Shown one piece after another: positions 44,912 to 54,739 of a stretch of 64,000 nt of DNA (its first letter is position 1; each line of letters starts with the position of its first letter). Source of the DNA: VRUE01 sp963716735 (lineage in GTDB: Bacteria > Actinomycetota > Thermoleophilia > Solirubrobacterales > 70-9). The DNA is taken from the NCBI GenBank assembly GCA_963716735.1, contig OY970321.1:496001-560000 (forward strand), given 5' to 3'. The notes below the pieces were generated by a model that saw only the letters and a list, made by a program, of their open reading frames with translations, was not told where the DNA came from and did not search any database. A program made the position numbers and the translations under genes.

Positions 44912-45789
44912 GGATCTGGCTGATGGCGGCGCGGCCGCGTACCCTGCCGGCGGCGATCGCGCCGGTCATCGTCGGCACCGCCGCGGCGGTCGAGTGGGCC
45001 GGCAGGCTGCCGCGGGTTGGCGCATTCATCGCCGCGCTCATCGGCTCGATCTTCATCCAGATCGGCACCAACCTCGCCAACGACTATTCAGATGCCAAGC
45101 GCGGTGCGGACACGGTCGACCGCCTTGGTCCGGTCCGGGTGACGTCGGCCGGATTGGTCACGCCGCAGCGGGTCCTGGTCGCGACCTGGGTGGCCTTCGG
45201 CGTTGCGGTCGCCTGCGGGATCTACCTGACCGCGGTAGCCGGGATCGTGATCCTGCTGATCGGCGCCGTCTCGATCGCCGCCGGCGTCCTCTACACGGGC
45301 GGACCGCGCCCCTACGGTTACGCCGGCCTCGGCGAGGTCTTCGTCTTCCTCTTCTTCGGCCTCGTCGCCGTCAACGGCTCCTACTACGTCCAGGTCGAGC
45401 AGCTCGATGCGTTGGCGCTCGGGCTTTCGATCGCGGTCGGCTTCCTGGCGACGGCGATCCTCGTGGTCAACAACGTGCGCGACCTCGAGACGGACCGGCG
45501 AGCGGGGAAGAACACGCTCGCGGTGCGGATGGGACGCAGCAACGCCGTCGCCCTCTACCGGCTGTTGGTACTGGGAGCCTTCGCCGTACTCCCGATCGCG
45601 CTTGTCGCCGGCGATGCCGGCCTGCTGCCGTTGATCGGCTTCCTCTCGCTTCCGATGGCGATCAAACCGTTGCGGGCGATGAGCAACCGCACCGACGGCC
45701 CGGCGCTGAACGCCGCTCTGGCCGGCACCGGAGCCCTGCTGGGCGTGTTCAGCCTGCTGGTCTCGATCGGCCTGCTGATCGCGGCGTAG
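44908..45789 (+). CDS. menA: 1,4-dihydroxy-2-naphthoate polyprenyltransferase
   Basis: MenA attaches the isoprenoid tail to DHNA in the membrane. The 293-residue UbiA-superfamily protein has about eight or nine helices. It carries the first Asp-rich motif NLANDYSDAKRGADT and the second VNNVRDLETDRRAGKNTL, both metal-pyrophosphate sites. The start MRIWLMAARPRTLPAAIAPV is standard. It overlaps menB by 4 bp and ends in TAG, which is also the start of the menC -10 box. Confidence 0.96.
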   Translation: MRIWLMAARPRTLPAAIAPVIVGTAAAVEWAGRLPRVGAFIAALIGSIFIQIGTNLANDYSDAKRGADTVDRLGPVRVTSAGLVTPQRVLVATWVAFGVAVACGIYLTAVAGIVILLIGAVSIAAGVLYTGGPRPYGYAGLGEVFVFLFFGLVAVNGSYYVQVEQLDALALGLSIAVGFLATAILVVNNVRDLETDRRAGKNTLAVRMGRSNAVALYRLLVLGAFAVLPIALVAGDAGLLPLIGFLSLPMAIKPLRAMSNRTDGPALNAALAGTGALLGVFSLLVSIGLLIAA

Positions 45790-45792
45790 GCT
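45787..45792 (+). promoter_or_regulatory. Putative leaderless -10 box for menC
   Basis: TAGGCT, 6 nt (CTCTCC) before the menC ATG. TAG is the menA stop codon. Confidence 0.45.
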
Positions 45793-45798
45793 CTCTCC

Positions 45799-46893
45799 AT
45801 GCGCATCGCCTCGGTCGAGGTCGTCCCATACGCGCTCCCCTTCCGCGAGCCATACGTAACCGCAACCGGCACACTCGAACAGCGCGAGATGGTGCTGCTG
45901 CGACTTCGCGACGAAGAAGGCCTGATCGGGCTGGGAGAAGCGGTGCCGCTCTCTTTGCGGGGCGGCACGGGGCTGAGGCGAGTCGTCCAGGAACTGCAGG
46001 ACCTCGGCGAGCGCGACACGCTGGACGAGGCGAGCCTGAGGGGCGACGCCCCGGCGCTTTCGGCGCCGGCCCGCTGCGCGGCACTGACCGCGCTGCTGGA
46101 CCTGCGCGGCAAGCGCGCCGCCGCGGAAGGCGGCGTGAGTGCAGGACCCTCTCCTCCCGTTCGGTGCAACGCGACGCTGACCGCGGGCGACCCGGCGGCG
46201 GTCGTCTCCGCCGCAGAATGCTGGGCGGCTGACGGCTTCTCCACTTTCAAGCTGAAGCTCGGCGCCGAGACCGCAAAAACTCGTGTAGAGCAAGGGTTTT
46301 TGCGGTCTCGCGATGTGGAGCTGGTGCGGAGGGTGCGCGAGGCGCTGGGTTCACGGGCACGGATCCGGGTCGACGTCAACGGCGCCTGGGATGTGGAAAC
46401 CGCGAAGCGCACGTTGGCGGAGCTGGAGCCCTACGAGATCGAGCTGGCCGAGCAGCCCGTGGCGACGCTGGAGGAGGCCATGGAGGTGGCCAGGTCTACC
46501 TCGATTCCGCTTGCCGGCGACGAGAGCATCGAGAGCCGCGACGACGCCGAGCGCGCCGTTGCCATGGAGGCTTGCCGAATGACCGGCATCAAGCTCTCCA
46601 AGGTCGGCGGGCCCGAGGCGGCGATCGAGATCGCCGAGGTTCTACCCGCGTACCTCTCCAGCGCCCTGGACGGCCCAGTTGGGATCGCCGCGGCAGCGCA
46701 GGTCGCTACGACCCTTGGCGTGGCGCCCGACGGTGGGCCGGATCTGGCGCACGGCCTCGCCACCCAGCGCCTCTTCGCCTCGACGATCGCCTCGGTCGAG
46801 TGCAGGCTCGAAGGCGACGTGCTCCACCTCCCTGCCCGCCCCGGTCTCGGTGTCGAGATCGATGAGACGGCATTCGACGCGCACCGGCTGTGA
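45799..46893 (+). CDS. menC: o-Succinylbenzoate synthase (enolase superfamily), with in-frame palindromic insert
   Basis: MenC dehydrates SHCHC to o-succinylbenzoate. The 364-residue protein shows the enolase-superfamily catalytic set. TFKLKLG has the KxK Lys, RVDVNGAWD, LAEQPV and AGDES give the three metal acids, and GIKLSKVGG has the second Lys. Other OSBS proteins have only a short loop between KxK and DVELVRRVREA. Here about 15 residues (AETAKTRVEQGFLRSR) are added, encoded by a 45-bp palindrome (46266-46310). The loop lies at the barrel surface after strand 2, so activity may survive. It is called menC from the adjacent menA and menD as well as the motifs. Confidence 0.92.
   Translation: MRIASVEVVPYALPFREPYVTATGTLEQREMVLLRLRDEEGLIGLGEAVPLSLRGGTGLRRVVQELQDLGERDTLDEASLRGDAPALSAPARCAALTALLDLRGKRAAAEGGVSAGPSPPVRCNATLTAGDPAAVVSAAECWAADGFSTFKLKLGAETAKTRVEQGFLRSRDVELVRRVREALGSRARIRVDVNGAWDVETAKRTLAELEPYEIELAEQPVATLEEAMEVARSTSIPLAGDESIESRDDAERAVAMEACRMTGIKLSKVGGPEAAIEIAEVLPAYLSSALDGPVGIAAAAQVATTLGVAPDGGPDLAHGLATQRLFASTIASVECRLEGDVLHLPARPGLGVEIDETAFDAHRL
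46266..46310. repeat. 45-bp palindromic element inside menC
   Basis: A perfect 15-bp inverted repeat, CGAGACCGCAAAAAC (46266-46280) and GTTTTTGCGGTCTCG (46296-46310), around a 15-nt centre. The total is 45 bp, exactly 15 codons, so the reading frame is kept. Its A/T-rich tracts stand out from the surrounding menC sequence. It looks like an inserted palindromic unit rather than conserved coding sequence. Confidence 0.8.
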
Positions 46894-46900
46894 CGAGCGC

Positions 46901-46946
46901 TGGCGACGTACCCGTCATATACGGAGGGTTAAGTCGCCAATAGGCT
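46901..46946 (+). promoter_or_regulatory. menD promoter with upstream imperfect dyad
   Basis: TAGGCT (46941-46946) lies 6 nt before the menD ATG. Just upstream an imperfect dyad spans 46901-46939, with outer arms TGGCGAC and GTCGCCA and further inner matches (CCGT/ACGG). It may be an operator for menD or the terminator of menC. Confidence 0.45.
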
Positions 46947-46952
46947 CTCGGC

Positions 46953-48695
46953 ATGGATTCGACCAATTGCAACACGGCTCTCGCCTCGGCCTTTGCCGAG
47001 GAGCTAGCACGCTGCGGGCTCCGCCATGCCGTCCTCTCCCCCGGCTCGCGCTCGACCCCACTCGCATTGGCGCTCTGGCGACAGCCCGAGGTCGAGACGA
47101 CGGTGATCGTCGATGAGCGCTCGGCGGCTTTCTTCGCCCTGGGGGCGGCACAGGCCAGCGGGACGCCGGTCGCGATCCTCTGCACCTCGGGCAGCGCCGC
47201 CGCCAACTTCCACCCCGCCGTCTGCGAGGCGGACCATTCCGCCGTCCCGCTGCTGGTACTGACGGCAGACCGGCCGCCGGAGCTGCGCGGGATCGGTGCC
47301 GGCCAGGCGATAGACCAGCTGAAACTCTACGGCTCGTCGGTGCGCTGGTTCTGCGAGGTCGGCACGCACGAGGCCGATGACGACGGCCTGCTCCACTACC
47401 GCTCCACCGCCTGCCGGGCGTTCGACACCGCGCGCGGCGACTCGCGCCGGGGGCCGGTTCATCTCAACTTCCCCTTCCGCGAGCCGCTTGCGCCGTTGCC
47501 CCAGGACGGCGCCGTGACCGCGACCGACCCATTGGCGCTGAACGGTCGCGATGGCCGGCCGCTGACCGCGGTCACGCCGATCGACATGGAGCCCTCCCAG
47601 TTCCTCCTCGACGAGGTGGCGGGACACATCGCCGAGGCCGACATCGGCGTGATCGTCGCCGGCCGTCAGCTCGATCCCGAGCTGCGCGAGCCGCTCGCCC
47701 ACCTCGCCCGCGTCGCCGGCTTCCCGATCCTCGCCGAGCCGACCTCGCAGCTGCGTTGCGGTCCTCACGATCGCTCCCACGTGATCACGACTTATGACCT
47801 GCTGCTGCGCGACGAGCAGTTCCGCAAGACCGCCGCGCCCGACCTGGTGCTGCGCTTCGGAGAGATGCCGACCAGCAAGCCACTGCGGTCCTGGCTGGCG
47901 GAATCGGGCGCCGATCAGATCGTCGTCGATCCCCTCGGCGACTGGAACGAGCCGACCCGCAGGGCGGCGGCTCTGCTGCGCGCCGACCCGACCGAGCTGG
48001 CCGCGGGCTGGGCGGCAAGGCTGGGCGAGGATCGCCCGGTGCCGGCGATGTGGCTGCAGGCGGAGCGCTCCGCGCGGGAGGCAATCGAGAAGGAGCTGGC
48101 CGGCAGCGAGACCCTTACCGAGCCGGGGCTGCAGCTAGCGCTTGGCGGCGCCTATCGCGACGGCGAGCTCGTCTACACCGCCTCCAGCATGCCGATCCGC
48201 GACCAGGAGGCTTTCCTGCCCCCCCGCGACGCCGACGTCACCTTCCTCTGCAACCGCGGCGCCAATGGAATCGACGGCCTGATCTCCTCCGGAATCGGCG
48301 CTGCCCACGCGACGGGGAAGCCGACCACGATCGTCACGGGCGATCTGGGACTGTTGCATGACATCGGCGGCCTCGCCGCTCTGCGAGATGTTTCGACGCC
48401 GGTCCGAATAGTGGTGATCGACAACGATGGCGGCGGCATCTTCCACTTCCTGCCCCAGCAAGAGACGCTAGGTACCGACGAGTTCGAAGCGCTCCTCGGC
48501 ACCCCACGTGGTGTAGAAGTCGCCAAGGCGGCGGCACTCTTCGATCTCCCCCACCGCCGACTCGCCTCACTGGACGATCTCCCGAAAGCCCTCGCAGCAG
48601 GCACCGGCCTGATCGAGCTGAAGACCGACCGTCAGGCCAACCTCGATCTCCACCGCCGCATCGCCGATCGCGTCGCAAGCGCGGTCGAGCTTTGA
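46953..48695 (+). CDS. menD: SEPHCHC synthase (MenD)
   Basis: MenD is a ThDP enzyme that adds 2-oxoglutarate-derived succinyl semialdehyde to isochorismate, the first committed menaquinone step. The 580-residue protein has VLSPGSRSTPLALAL, the catalytic-Glu strand TVIVDERSAAFFALG, TSGSAAANFHPAVCEA and RPPELRGIGAGQAIDQ. The ThDP motif is GDLGLLHDIGGL...VIDNDGGGIFHFLP. menF, which supplies isochorismate, is on the opposite strand 1.1 kb downstream. Confidence 0.97.
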   Translation: MDSTNCNTALASAFAEELARCGLRHAVLSPGSRSTPLALALWRQPEVETTVIVDERSAAFFALGAAQASGTPVAILCTSGSAAANFHPAVCEADHSAVPLLVLTADRPPELRGIGAGQAIDQLKLYGSSVRWFCEVGTHEADDDGLLHYRSTACRAFDTARGDSRRGPVHLNFPFREPLAPLPQDGAVTATDPLALNGRDGRPLTAVTPIDMEPSQFLLDEVAGHIAEADIGVIVAGRQLDPELREPLAHLARVAGFPILAEPTSQLRCGPHDRSHVITTYDLLLRDEQFRKTAAPDLVLRFGEMPTSKPLRSWLAESGADQIVVDPLGDWNEPTRRAAALLRADPTELAAGWAARLGEDRPVPAMWLQAERSAREAIEKELAGSETLTEPGLQLALGGAYRDGELVYTASSMPIRDQEAFLPPRDADVTFLCNRGANGIDGLISSGIGAAHATGKPTTIVTGDLGLLHDIGGLAALRDVSTPVRIVVIDNDGGGIFHFLPQQETLGTDEFEALLGTPRGVEVAKAAALFDLPHRRLASLDDLPKALAAGTGLIELKTDRQANLDLHRRIADRVASAVEL

Positions 48696-48721
48696 GGCGC
48701 TAGGCGAACCAAAGCTCGACC
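48683..48721. terminator. Bidirectional hairpin between menD and the TolB-like gene
   Basis: Perfect 12-bp arms GGTCGAGCTTTG (48683-48694) and CAAAGCTCGACC (48710-48721) with a 15-nt loop, between two convergent stop codons. The left arm includes the last menD codons. No T-run on either side. Confidence 0.6.
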
Positions 48722-48731
48722 GGGCGGAAGC

Positions 48732-49778
48732 TCAGCAGGCGATGCGGCCAGCCTCCCGCCCGGGACCAGGCTGCCAGGCCGTTCCAAAGAACGCGGTCAA
48801 AGGAGACGCGGCCAATACCGTGCGTGGACAGGTTCCGTCCGAGTTGACCTGCATCACGGCGCTGCCGAAACCGAGTTCGGCGAGTTCGCCGGAAGCTTCC
48901 GGCGCGAAGCGCACATAGGCGAGCCGCTCGCCGGAGGGGTCCCAGCTTTGAAAGAGGGCACGACCTCTGCCGCTGGTCAACCTCCTCAGCCCCCCACCGC
49001 CGGCCCTGATCGTGAAGATGTCGGTGCTCGTTTCCTCGGTGCCGTCTCGAAGTTTGCCGCTAACCCAGCGGATGAACGCGATCCTGCTGCCGTCCGGGGA
49101 GAAGATGGGATCGAAGGCTCCACGCAGGAGGACATCCGTCTTTCCGGTGGCCATGCTCATTCGAACCACTTCCCAGGGCCGCGTCCCGACCGAGCGGCTG
49201 ATCAGCAGCGTGGTTCCGTCAGCTGAGAACGATTCCGGAAACACGTAGACGCCGTCGCGCGTGGGCGTCAGGCGCCTCGGCGTTCCTCCCGCGAGGCCGA
49301 CGATCCAGATGCTCGCGCCTCGGGCGACGAACCTTTCCCCTCCGCGTCGATTTGCTCGTGGCCGGTACTGGTAGCGCGCAAAGGCAACGGAGGCACCGTC
49401 GGGCGTGAAAACGGGTTCGTCCGCGTTGCGCGTGCCCGGCAACGGGCGCATTTCGCTGCCGTCGGAATTGACGACGTAGAGCCGCGTCCCGCCGGCGAGT
49501 GCGGAAAAGACGATTTGCGAACCATCCGGCGACCAGGCAGGCTGGACGTAGGGTTCGGGAAGGGGCCTCTTGCGTTCGCCACCACCGGCCAGGCGCAACG
49601 GCAGGGCGCCCTTCTCGTTCACAGTTTCCAGGTCATAGCGACCGGGCAGAAAAGTCACCCTGGAGACAGCCAGGCGCGGCCCATCTGGGACCGATGCAGC
49701 CATGGCCCCACCCGCGAGCCACAGTGCGAGCACGGCGCAAAGACCCCCTGCATATCTGAGCACGCTCACATTCTGCAC
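48732..49778 (-). CDS. Secreted TolB-like WD40/PD40 beta-propeller protein
   Basis: A 348-residue protein with an N-terminal signal peptide (about residues 1-28, YAGGLCAVLALWLAGGAMAA). It then has repeated PD40 strands: PAWSPDGSQIVFSA, PVFTPDGASVAFAR, ESFSADGTTLLIS, PIFSPDGSRIAFI and QSWDPSGERLAYV. This makes a TolB-type propeller of about six blades. No Tol-Pal system is expected in an actinobacterium; it is probably an extracellular binding or scaffold protein. The start is GTG at 49776-49778 or the next GTG, 3 codons on. It follows menF after 23 bp on the same strand. Confidence 0.85.
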   Translation of the reverse strand: MQNVSVLRYAGGLCAVLALWLAGGAMAASVPDGPRLAVSRVTFLPGRYDLETVNEKGALPLRLAGGGERKRPLPEPYVQPAWSPDGSQIVFSALAGGTRLYVVNSDGSEMRPLPGTRNADEPVFTPDGASVAFARYQYRPRANRRGGERFVARGASIWIVGLAGGTPRRLTPTRDGVYVFPESFSADGTTLLISRSVGTRPWEVVRMSMATGKTDVLLRGAFDPIFSPDGSRIAFIRWVSGKLRDGTEETSTDIFTIRAGGGGLRRLTSGRGRALFQSWDPSGERLAYVRFAPEASGELAELGFGSAVMQVNSDGTCPRTVLAASPLTAFFGTAWQPGPGREAGRIAC

Positions 49779-49801
49779 TAGTTAGGCAACGCAGACAGGA
49801 G

Positions 49802-51202
49802 TCACTCGGCCACCAGAGGAAGCAGCGCCTGCAGCTTGACCTCGGTCTCGGCCAGCTCGGCCGCGGGGTCGGAGCCGGCCACCACGCCGACGCCGGCAAA
49901 GAGACGGGCCTCGCGGTCGCGGAGCAGGGCGCTGCGCAGGGCCACACAGAACTCGCCGTCTTCGGTGGCGTCCATCCAACCGATCGGGGCGGCATACCAG
50001 CCGCGGTCCATCCGCTCCAGATCGGCGATCGTGGCCGCGGCCCGTGGCCAGGGCTCGCCGCCGACGGCCGGAGTCGGGTGGAGCATGCCCGCCAGCTCCA
50101 CCGCGGAGCGTGGTTCGGCGAGCTGGGCGATCACCGGCGTCGCCAGGTGCTGGATGTTGGCGATCTTGACCACCTCCGGCTCCGGCGCGCTCTGCACCCA
50201 GACCGCATGCGGCCGCAGCTTGCGGACGATGCGCTCGGCGACGATGCGCTGCTCGCGACGGTTCTTGTCGCTGCGCAGCAGCTGCTCACCGAGGTGGTCG
50301 TCGACGGCGGGGTCGGAGCTGCGGCGCGTAGAGCCGGCCAGCGCCACGGTCGAGGCACCGGCCCCGGCACGGCGGATCAGCAGCTCCGGAGTCGCGCCGA
50401 GGAAGGCGGCCTCCGGGGTGCCACGGCAGAAGCAGAAGCAGGAGGGGAACTGCTCGCGCAGGGCACCGAAGATCGCTGCCGGATCGTGGGCGGCCGCCGC
50501 CTCGACTGTCACCTCGCGGGCAAGCACGACCTTGCTCATCTTGCCCTGGGCGATCCGCGCTGTGGCGGCGGTGACTGCCGCTTCGAAGTCGCCGGGCGGG
50601 TGCACGCTGTGGATCTCAGGACGGTCGGTCAGGTGGGGGTCGAGCATCGGCAGGGGGTCGGTGCGCAGGCCCGCGAGCCGCGCCCCCACCCGCTCAGCCG
50701 CTGCGGCGCCGTTGTCGCCCGGAGAAACGACCAGGTTCGCGGTGAGAAAGCACCTGCCGTCGCTGCTGCACAGCGAGACCTCGGAGAGAATCAACGACGC
50801 TGGCGCAAACGACGACCAGGCCGAGGATCCCGCGCCCTCCGCGTCAAATGCGAAACCGCCGGTCCAGACCGGCCCGGCACCCGACGGAAGCCCGGGCGGC
50901 TCGTCCAAGATCGCGCCCTCGTTCAGCCGCAGGCACTCCCGGGCCACGTCGTCGAAGCGGCTATCGCCGCGCGAGTTCGCCTCGTGGGCCACGCCCATCG
51001 CCGCGAGCGCGAAGCCCCGATCTGGCTGCTCCCAGCAGAACCAGTGATCCGACGCCAAGCGCGAGGCGAAGACGGCAGCACAGGGATCGACTCCCTCGAC
51101 CGGCACCGTGGCGCTGACCAGCGTGCGCCGGGCTCGCTCGGCTGCTCGCTCCGCGCCCTCGCGCAGCGAACTCTGCAGCTCGCTAGTCGCTGCCTCTAGC
51201 AA
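49802..51202 (-). CDS. menF: Isochorismate synthase
   Basis: Isochorismate synthase converts chorismate to isochorismate for menaquinone (or a siderophore). The 466-residue chorismate-binding protein has KMSKVVLAREVTVEA (with the Lys that activates water), PEAAFLGATPELLIRR, VALAGSTRRSSDP, and HPTPAVGGEPWPRA. DRGWYAAPIGWMD and the metal Glu in FAGVGVVAGSDPAAELAETE complete the C-terminus. The TTG at 51200-51202 overlaps ilvN by 20 bp; the start is uncertain and a later GTG (VSATVPVEG) is possible. The men genes and lack of siderophore genes nearby favour the menaquinone role. Confidence 0.92.
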   Translation of the reverse strand: MLEAATSELQSSLREGAERAAERARRTLVSATVPVEGVDPCAAVFASRLASDHWFCWEQPDRGFALAAMGVAHEANSRGDSRFDDVARECLRLNEGAILDEPPGLPSGAGPVWTGGFAFDAEGAGSSAWSSFAPASLILSEVSLCSSDGRCFLTANLVVSPGDNGAAAAERVGARLAGLRTDPLPMLDPHLTDRPEIHSVHPPGDFEAAVTAATARIAQGKMSKVVLAREVTVEAAAAHDPAAIFGALREQFPSCFCFCRGTPEAAFLGATPELLIRRAGAGASTVALAGSTRRSSDPAVDDHLGEQLLRSDKNRREQRIVAERIVRKLRPHAVWVQSAPEPEVVKIANIQHLATPVIAQLAEPRSAVELAGMLHPTPAVGGEPWPRAAATIADLERMDRGWYAAPIGWMDATEDGEFCVALRSALLRDREARLFAGVGVVAGSDPAAELAETEVKLQALLPLVAE

Positions 51203-51727
51203 TCGCGATCTCGCCCGTCCGGACCATTTCGATCAGCCCGTGAGGCCGGATCATCCGCTCGAAGGCCTCGATCTTGTCGGCCGAACCGGTGACCTCGATC
51301 GTCATCGCGCGCCGCGAGACGTCGATGATCTTGGCGCGGAAGATCTCGGCAAACTGGATGATCTCGGCACGGCTCTCGACCGCGGCCGAGACTTTGAACA
51401 TCGCCATCTCGCGGGCGACGGTCTCTTCCGGCTCCATGTCGCGGATTTTCAGCACGTTGACGAGCTTGTGCAGCTGCTTGGTCACCTGATCGATCGGGTG
51501 GACGGCGCCGTCGAGCGTGAGCGTGATCCGCGAGATGCTCGGGTCGTCCGTCGGCCCGACCGCGAGCGTGTCGATGTTGAAGCCGCGGCGCGAGAAGAGC
51601 CCCGCGATGCGGGCCAGGACGCCGGGTTTGTTCTCGACCAGGATCGAGAGGATGTGCTTGCGCCCGCTCAGCTGTCCGGGCACGTGCAGGTCCTCGAGTT
51701 TGACCATCTCCGGCGTGCCGGCCTCCA

Positions 51728-51728
<1 letters not shown>
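51183..51728 (-). CDS. ilvN: Acetolactate synthase, regulatory (small) subunit
   Basis: IlvN activates IlvB and mediates valine feedback inhibition. The 181-residue protein has an N-terminal ACT domain (about residues 24-98; SILVENKPGVLARIAGLFSR, GFNIDTLAVGPT) and the C-terminal ACT-like domain. It ends in a short extension, MIRPHGLIEMVRTGEIAIAR. The ATG at 51726-51728 shares a base with the ilvB stop. At 181 residues it is the long bacterial form. Confidence 0.96.
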
Positions 51729-53425
<1,697 letters not shown>

Positions 53426-53437
53426 GACAAATTTTCG

Positions 53438-53485
53438 CGCTCCGCTCGCGGCGCGAAGAACCAGATATGCACGCTTGCTCGCTCC
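53438..53485 (-). repeat. Dispersed repeat, copy 2 (upstream of ilvB)
   Basis: Matches copy 1 (25718-25765) at 43 of 48 positions. On the minus strand its 3' part can fold TTCGCGC with GCGCGAA, extending to 53436. It fills most of the 93-bp gap 53426-53518 between sqdB and ilvB. A reading frame (MSAERASVHIWFFAPRAERE and three more) spans it, but copy 1 is in a different frame because of 2-nt indels. Conservation is therefore at the nucleic acid level. Confidence 0.8.
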
Positions 53486-53518
53486 GCGCTCATTGGACTC
53501 GCGATGGTACCAGCGGGC

Positions 53519-54694
53519 CTATGCCCGGCCAGCAGGGGATTTCGCCGGGTTCCAGCGGGTACGGGGGTCAATCGAGCTCTCGATCACGTTGCCCTTGTAG
53601 CGCTCGATCGCGTGGATGATCGACTCGACCAGCTCCTCACCGAGCAGGGTCGGCTCAAGGCCGAGGTCGAGCAGCTTGGTGTGAATCGCGTTGTAGTAGT
53701 GCTCTTCCTTCTCGACCCGGGGGTTGTCGACGTGGTCGATCTGGACCGCGTAGCCGAGGTGCTCGGCTGCCTGCTTGACCAGCTCGGCCAGCTCGAGCAC
53801 GGAGAACTGCTCGGTGAACTGGTTGAAGACGCGGAACTCACCGGCGTCGGCGGGATTGGTCGCCGCCAGCTCGACGCAGGCAAGCGTGTCGCGGATGTTG
53901 AGGAAGCCGCGGGTCTGCCCGCCGCTGCCGTAGACGGTCAGCGGGTGACCGATCACCGCCTGCACGCAGAAGCGGTTGAGCACGGTGCCGAAGATCTCGT
54001 CGTAGTCGAAGCGGGTGATCAGGCGCTCGTCGGACGCAGTCTCCTGGGTCTCGATTCCGTAGACAACTCCCTGATTCAAGTCGGTCGCGCGCAGGCCCCA
54101 GGTGCGGCAGGCGAAGTGGATGTTGGTCGAGTCGTGGACCTTGGAGCAGTGGTAGAGCGAGCCCGGCAGCTTCGGGAAGGGCAGCGTGTCCTTGCGGCCC
54201 TTGTGCTCGATCTCGATGTAGCCCTCCTCGATATCGATGTTCGGCTGGCCGTACTCACCCATCGTCCCCAGCTTGACCAGGTGGCAATCGGGGACGTGGT
54301 CGCGCAGGCTGAAGAGCAGGTTGAGGTTGCCGATCACGTTCGTGTACTGGGTCTCGACGGCGCGCTCGCGCGAGATCATCGAGTAGGGCGCCGAGGGCTG
54401 CTCGCCGTAGTGGATGACGACCTCGGGACGGGTCTCGGCGACGACACCGTCGAGGAAATCGCCGTCCTCGACCGATCCACCGAAGCTCTGGATCTCCCTC
54501 CCGGAGGTCTCGCGCCAGGCCCCGATGCGCTGCTCGAGGTCGGCGATCGGCGTCAGCGAGTCGCCGCCACTCTCGCTGACCCAGCGACGGCGGGAAAAGT
54601 TGTCGACGACGGCGACCTCGTGCCCGCGGGCCGAGAAGCGGAGGGCGGTAGGCCAGCCCAGGTAGCCGTCGCCCCCAAGGATTAGGACGCGCAT
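53519..54694 (-). CDS. sqdB: UDP-sulfoquinovose synthase
   Basis: SqdB (SQD1) makes UDP-sulfoquinovose from UDP-glucose and sulfite, the head-group donor for the sulfolipid SQDG. The 391-residue extended SDR has LILGGDGYLGWPTALRFSAR, HYGEQPSAPYSMI and KLGTMGEYGQPNIDIEEGYI (active-site Thr). YHCSKVHDSTN carries the YxxxK Tyr and Lys, and ATDLNQGVVYG, the HPLTVYGSGGQTRGFLNIRD region and NPRVEKEEHYYN follow. These segments match plant and cyanobacterial SQD1 closely. The ATG at 54692-54694 has TACCCT 10 nt upstream. No sqdX-type glycosyltransferase is adjacent, though two membrane glycosyltransferases diverge from it. Confidence 0.94.
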   Translation of the reverse strand: MRVLILGGDGYLGWPTALRFSARGHEVAVVDNFSRRRWVSESGGDSLTPIADLEQRIGAWRETSGREIQSFGGSVEDGDFLDGVVAETRPEVVIHYGEQPSAPYSMISRERAVETQYTNVIGNLNLLFSLRDHVPDCHLVKLGTMGEYGQPNIDIEEGYIEIEHKGRKDTLPFPKLPGSLYHCSKVHDSTNIHFACRTWGLRATDLNQGVVYGIETQETASDERLITRFDYDEIFGTVLNRFCVQAVIGHPLTVYGSGGQTRGFLNIRDTLACVELAATNPADAGEFRVFNQFTEQFSVLELAELVKQAAEHLGYAVQIDHVDNPRVEKEEHYYNAIHTKLLDLGLEPTLLGEELVESIIHAIERYKGNVIESSIDPRTRWNPAKSPAGRA

Positions 54695-54704
54695 AGGTCG
54701 CGGC

Positions 54705-54732
54705 AGGGTAACGGACAGGGGCGACATAGCAT
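54705..54732. promoter_or_regulatory. Divergent promoters of sqdB and the first glycosyltransferase
   Basis: Minus strand: TACCCT (54705-54710), 10 nt before the sqdB ATG. Plus strand: TAGCAT (54727-54732), exactly 7 nt (CCTGAGG) before the glycosyltransferase ATG. Both lie in a 45-bp gap. Confidence 0.45.
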
Positions 54733-54739
54733 CCTGAGG

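Noticed and set aside
44473..46232. Frames overlapping menB, menA and menC on the plus strand (for example 44544-46232)
   Set aside because: Shadows in a second frame; Arg/Pro-rich and without domains. Only the last part of the 44473-45789 frame (from 44908) is real, as menA.
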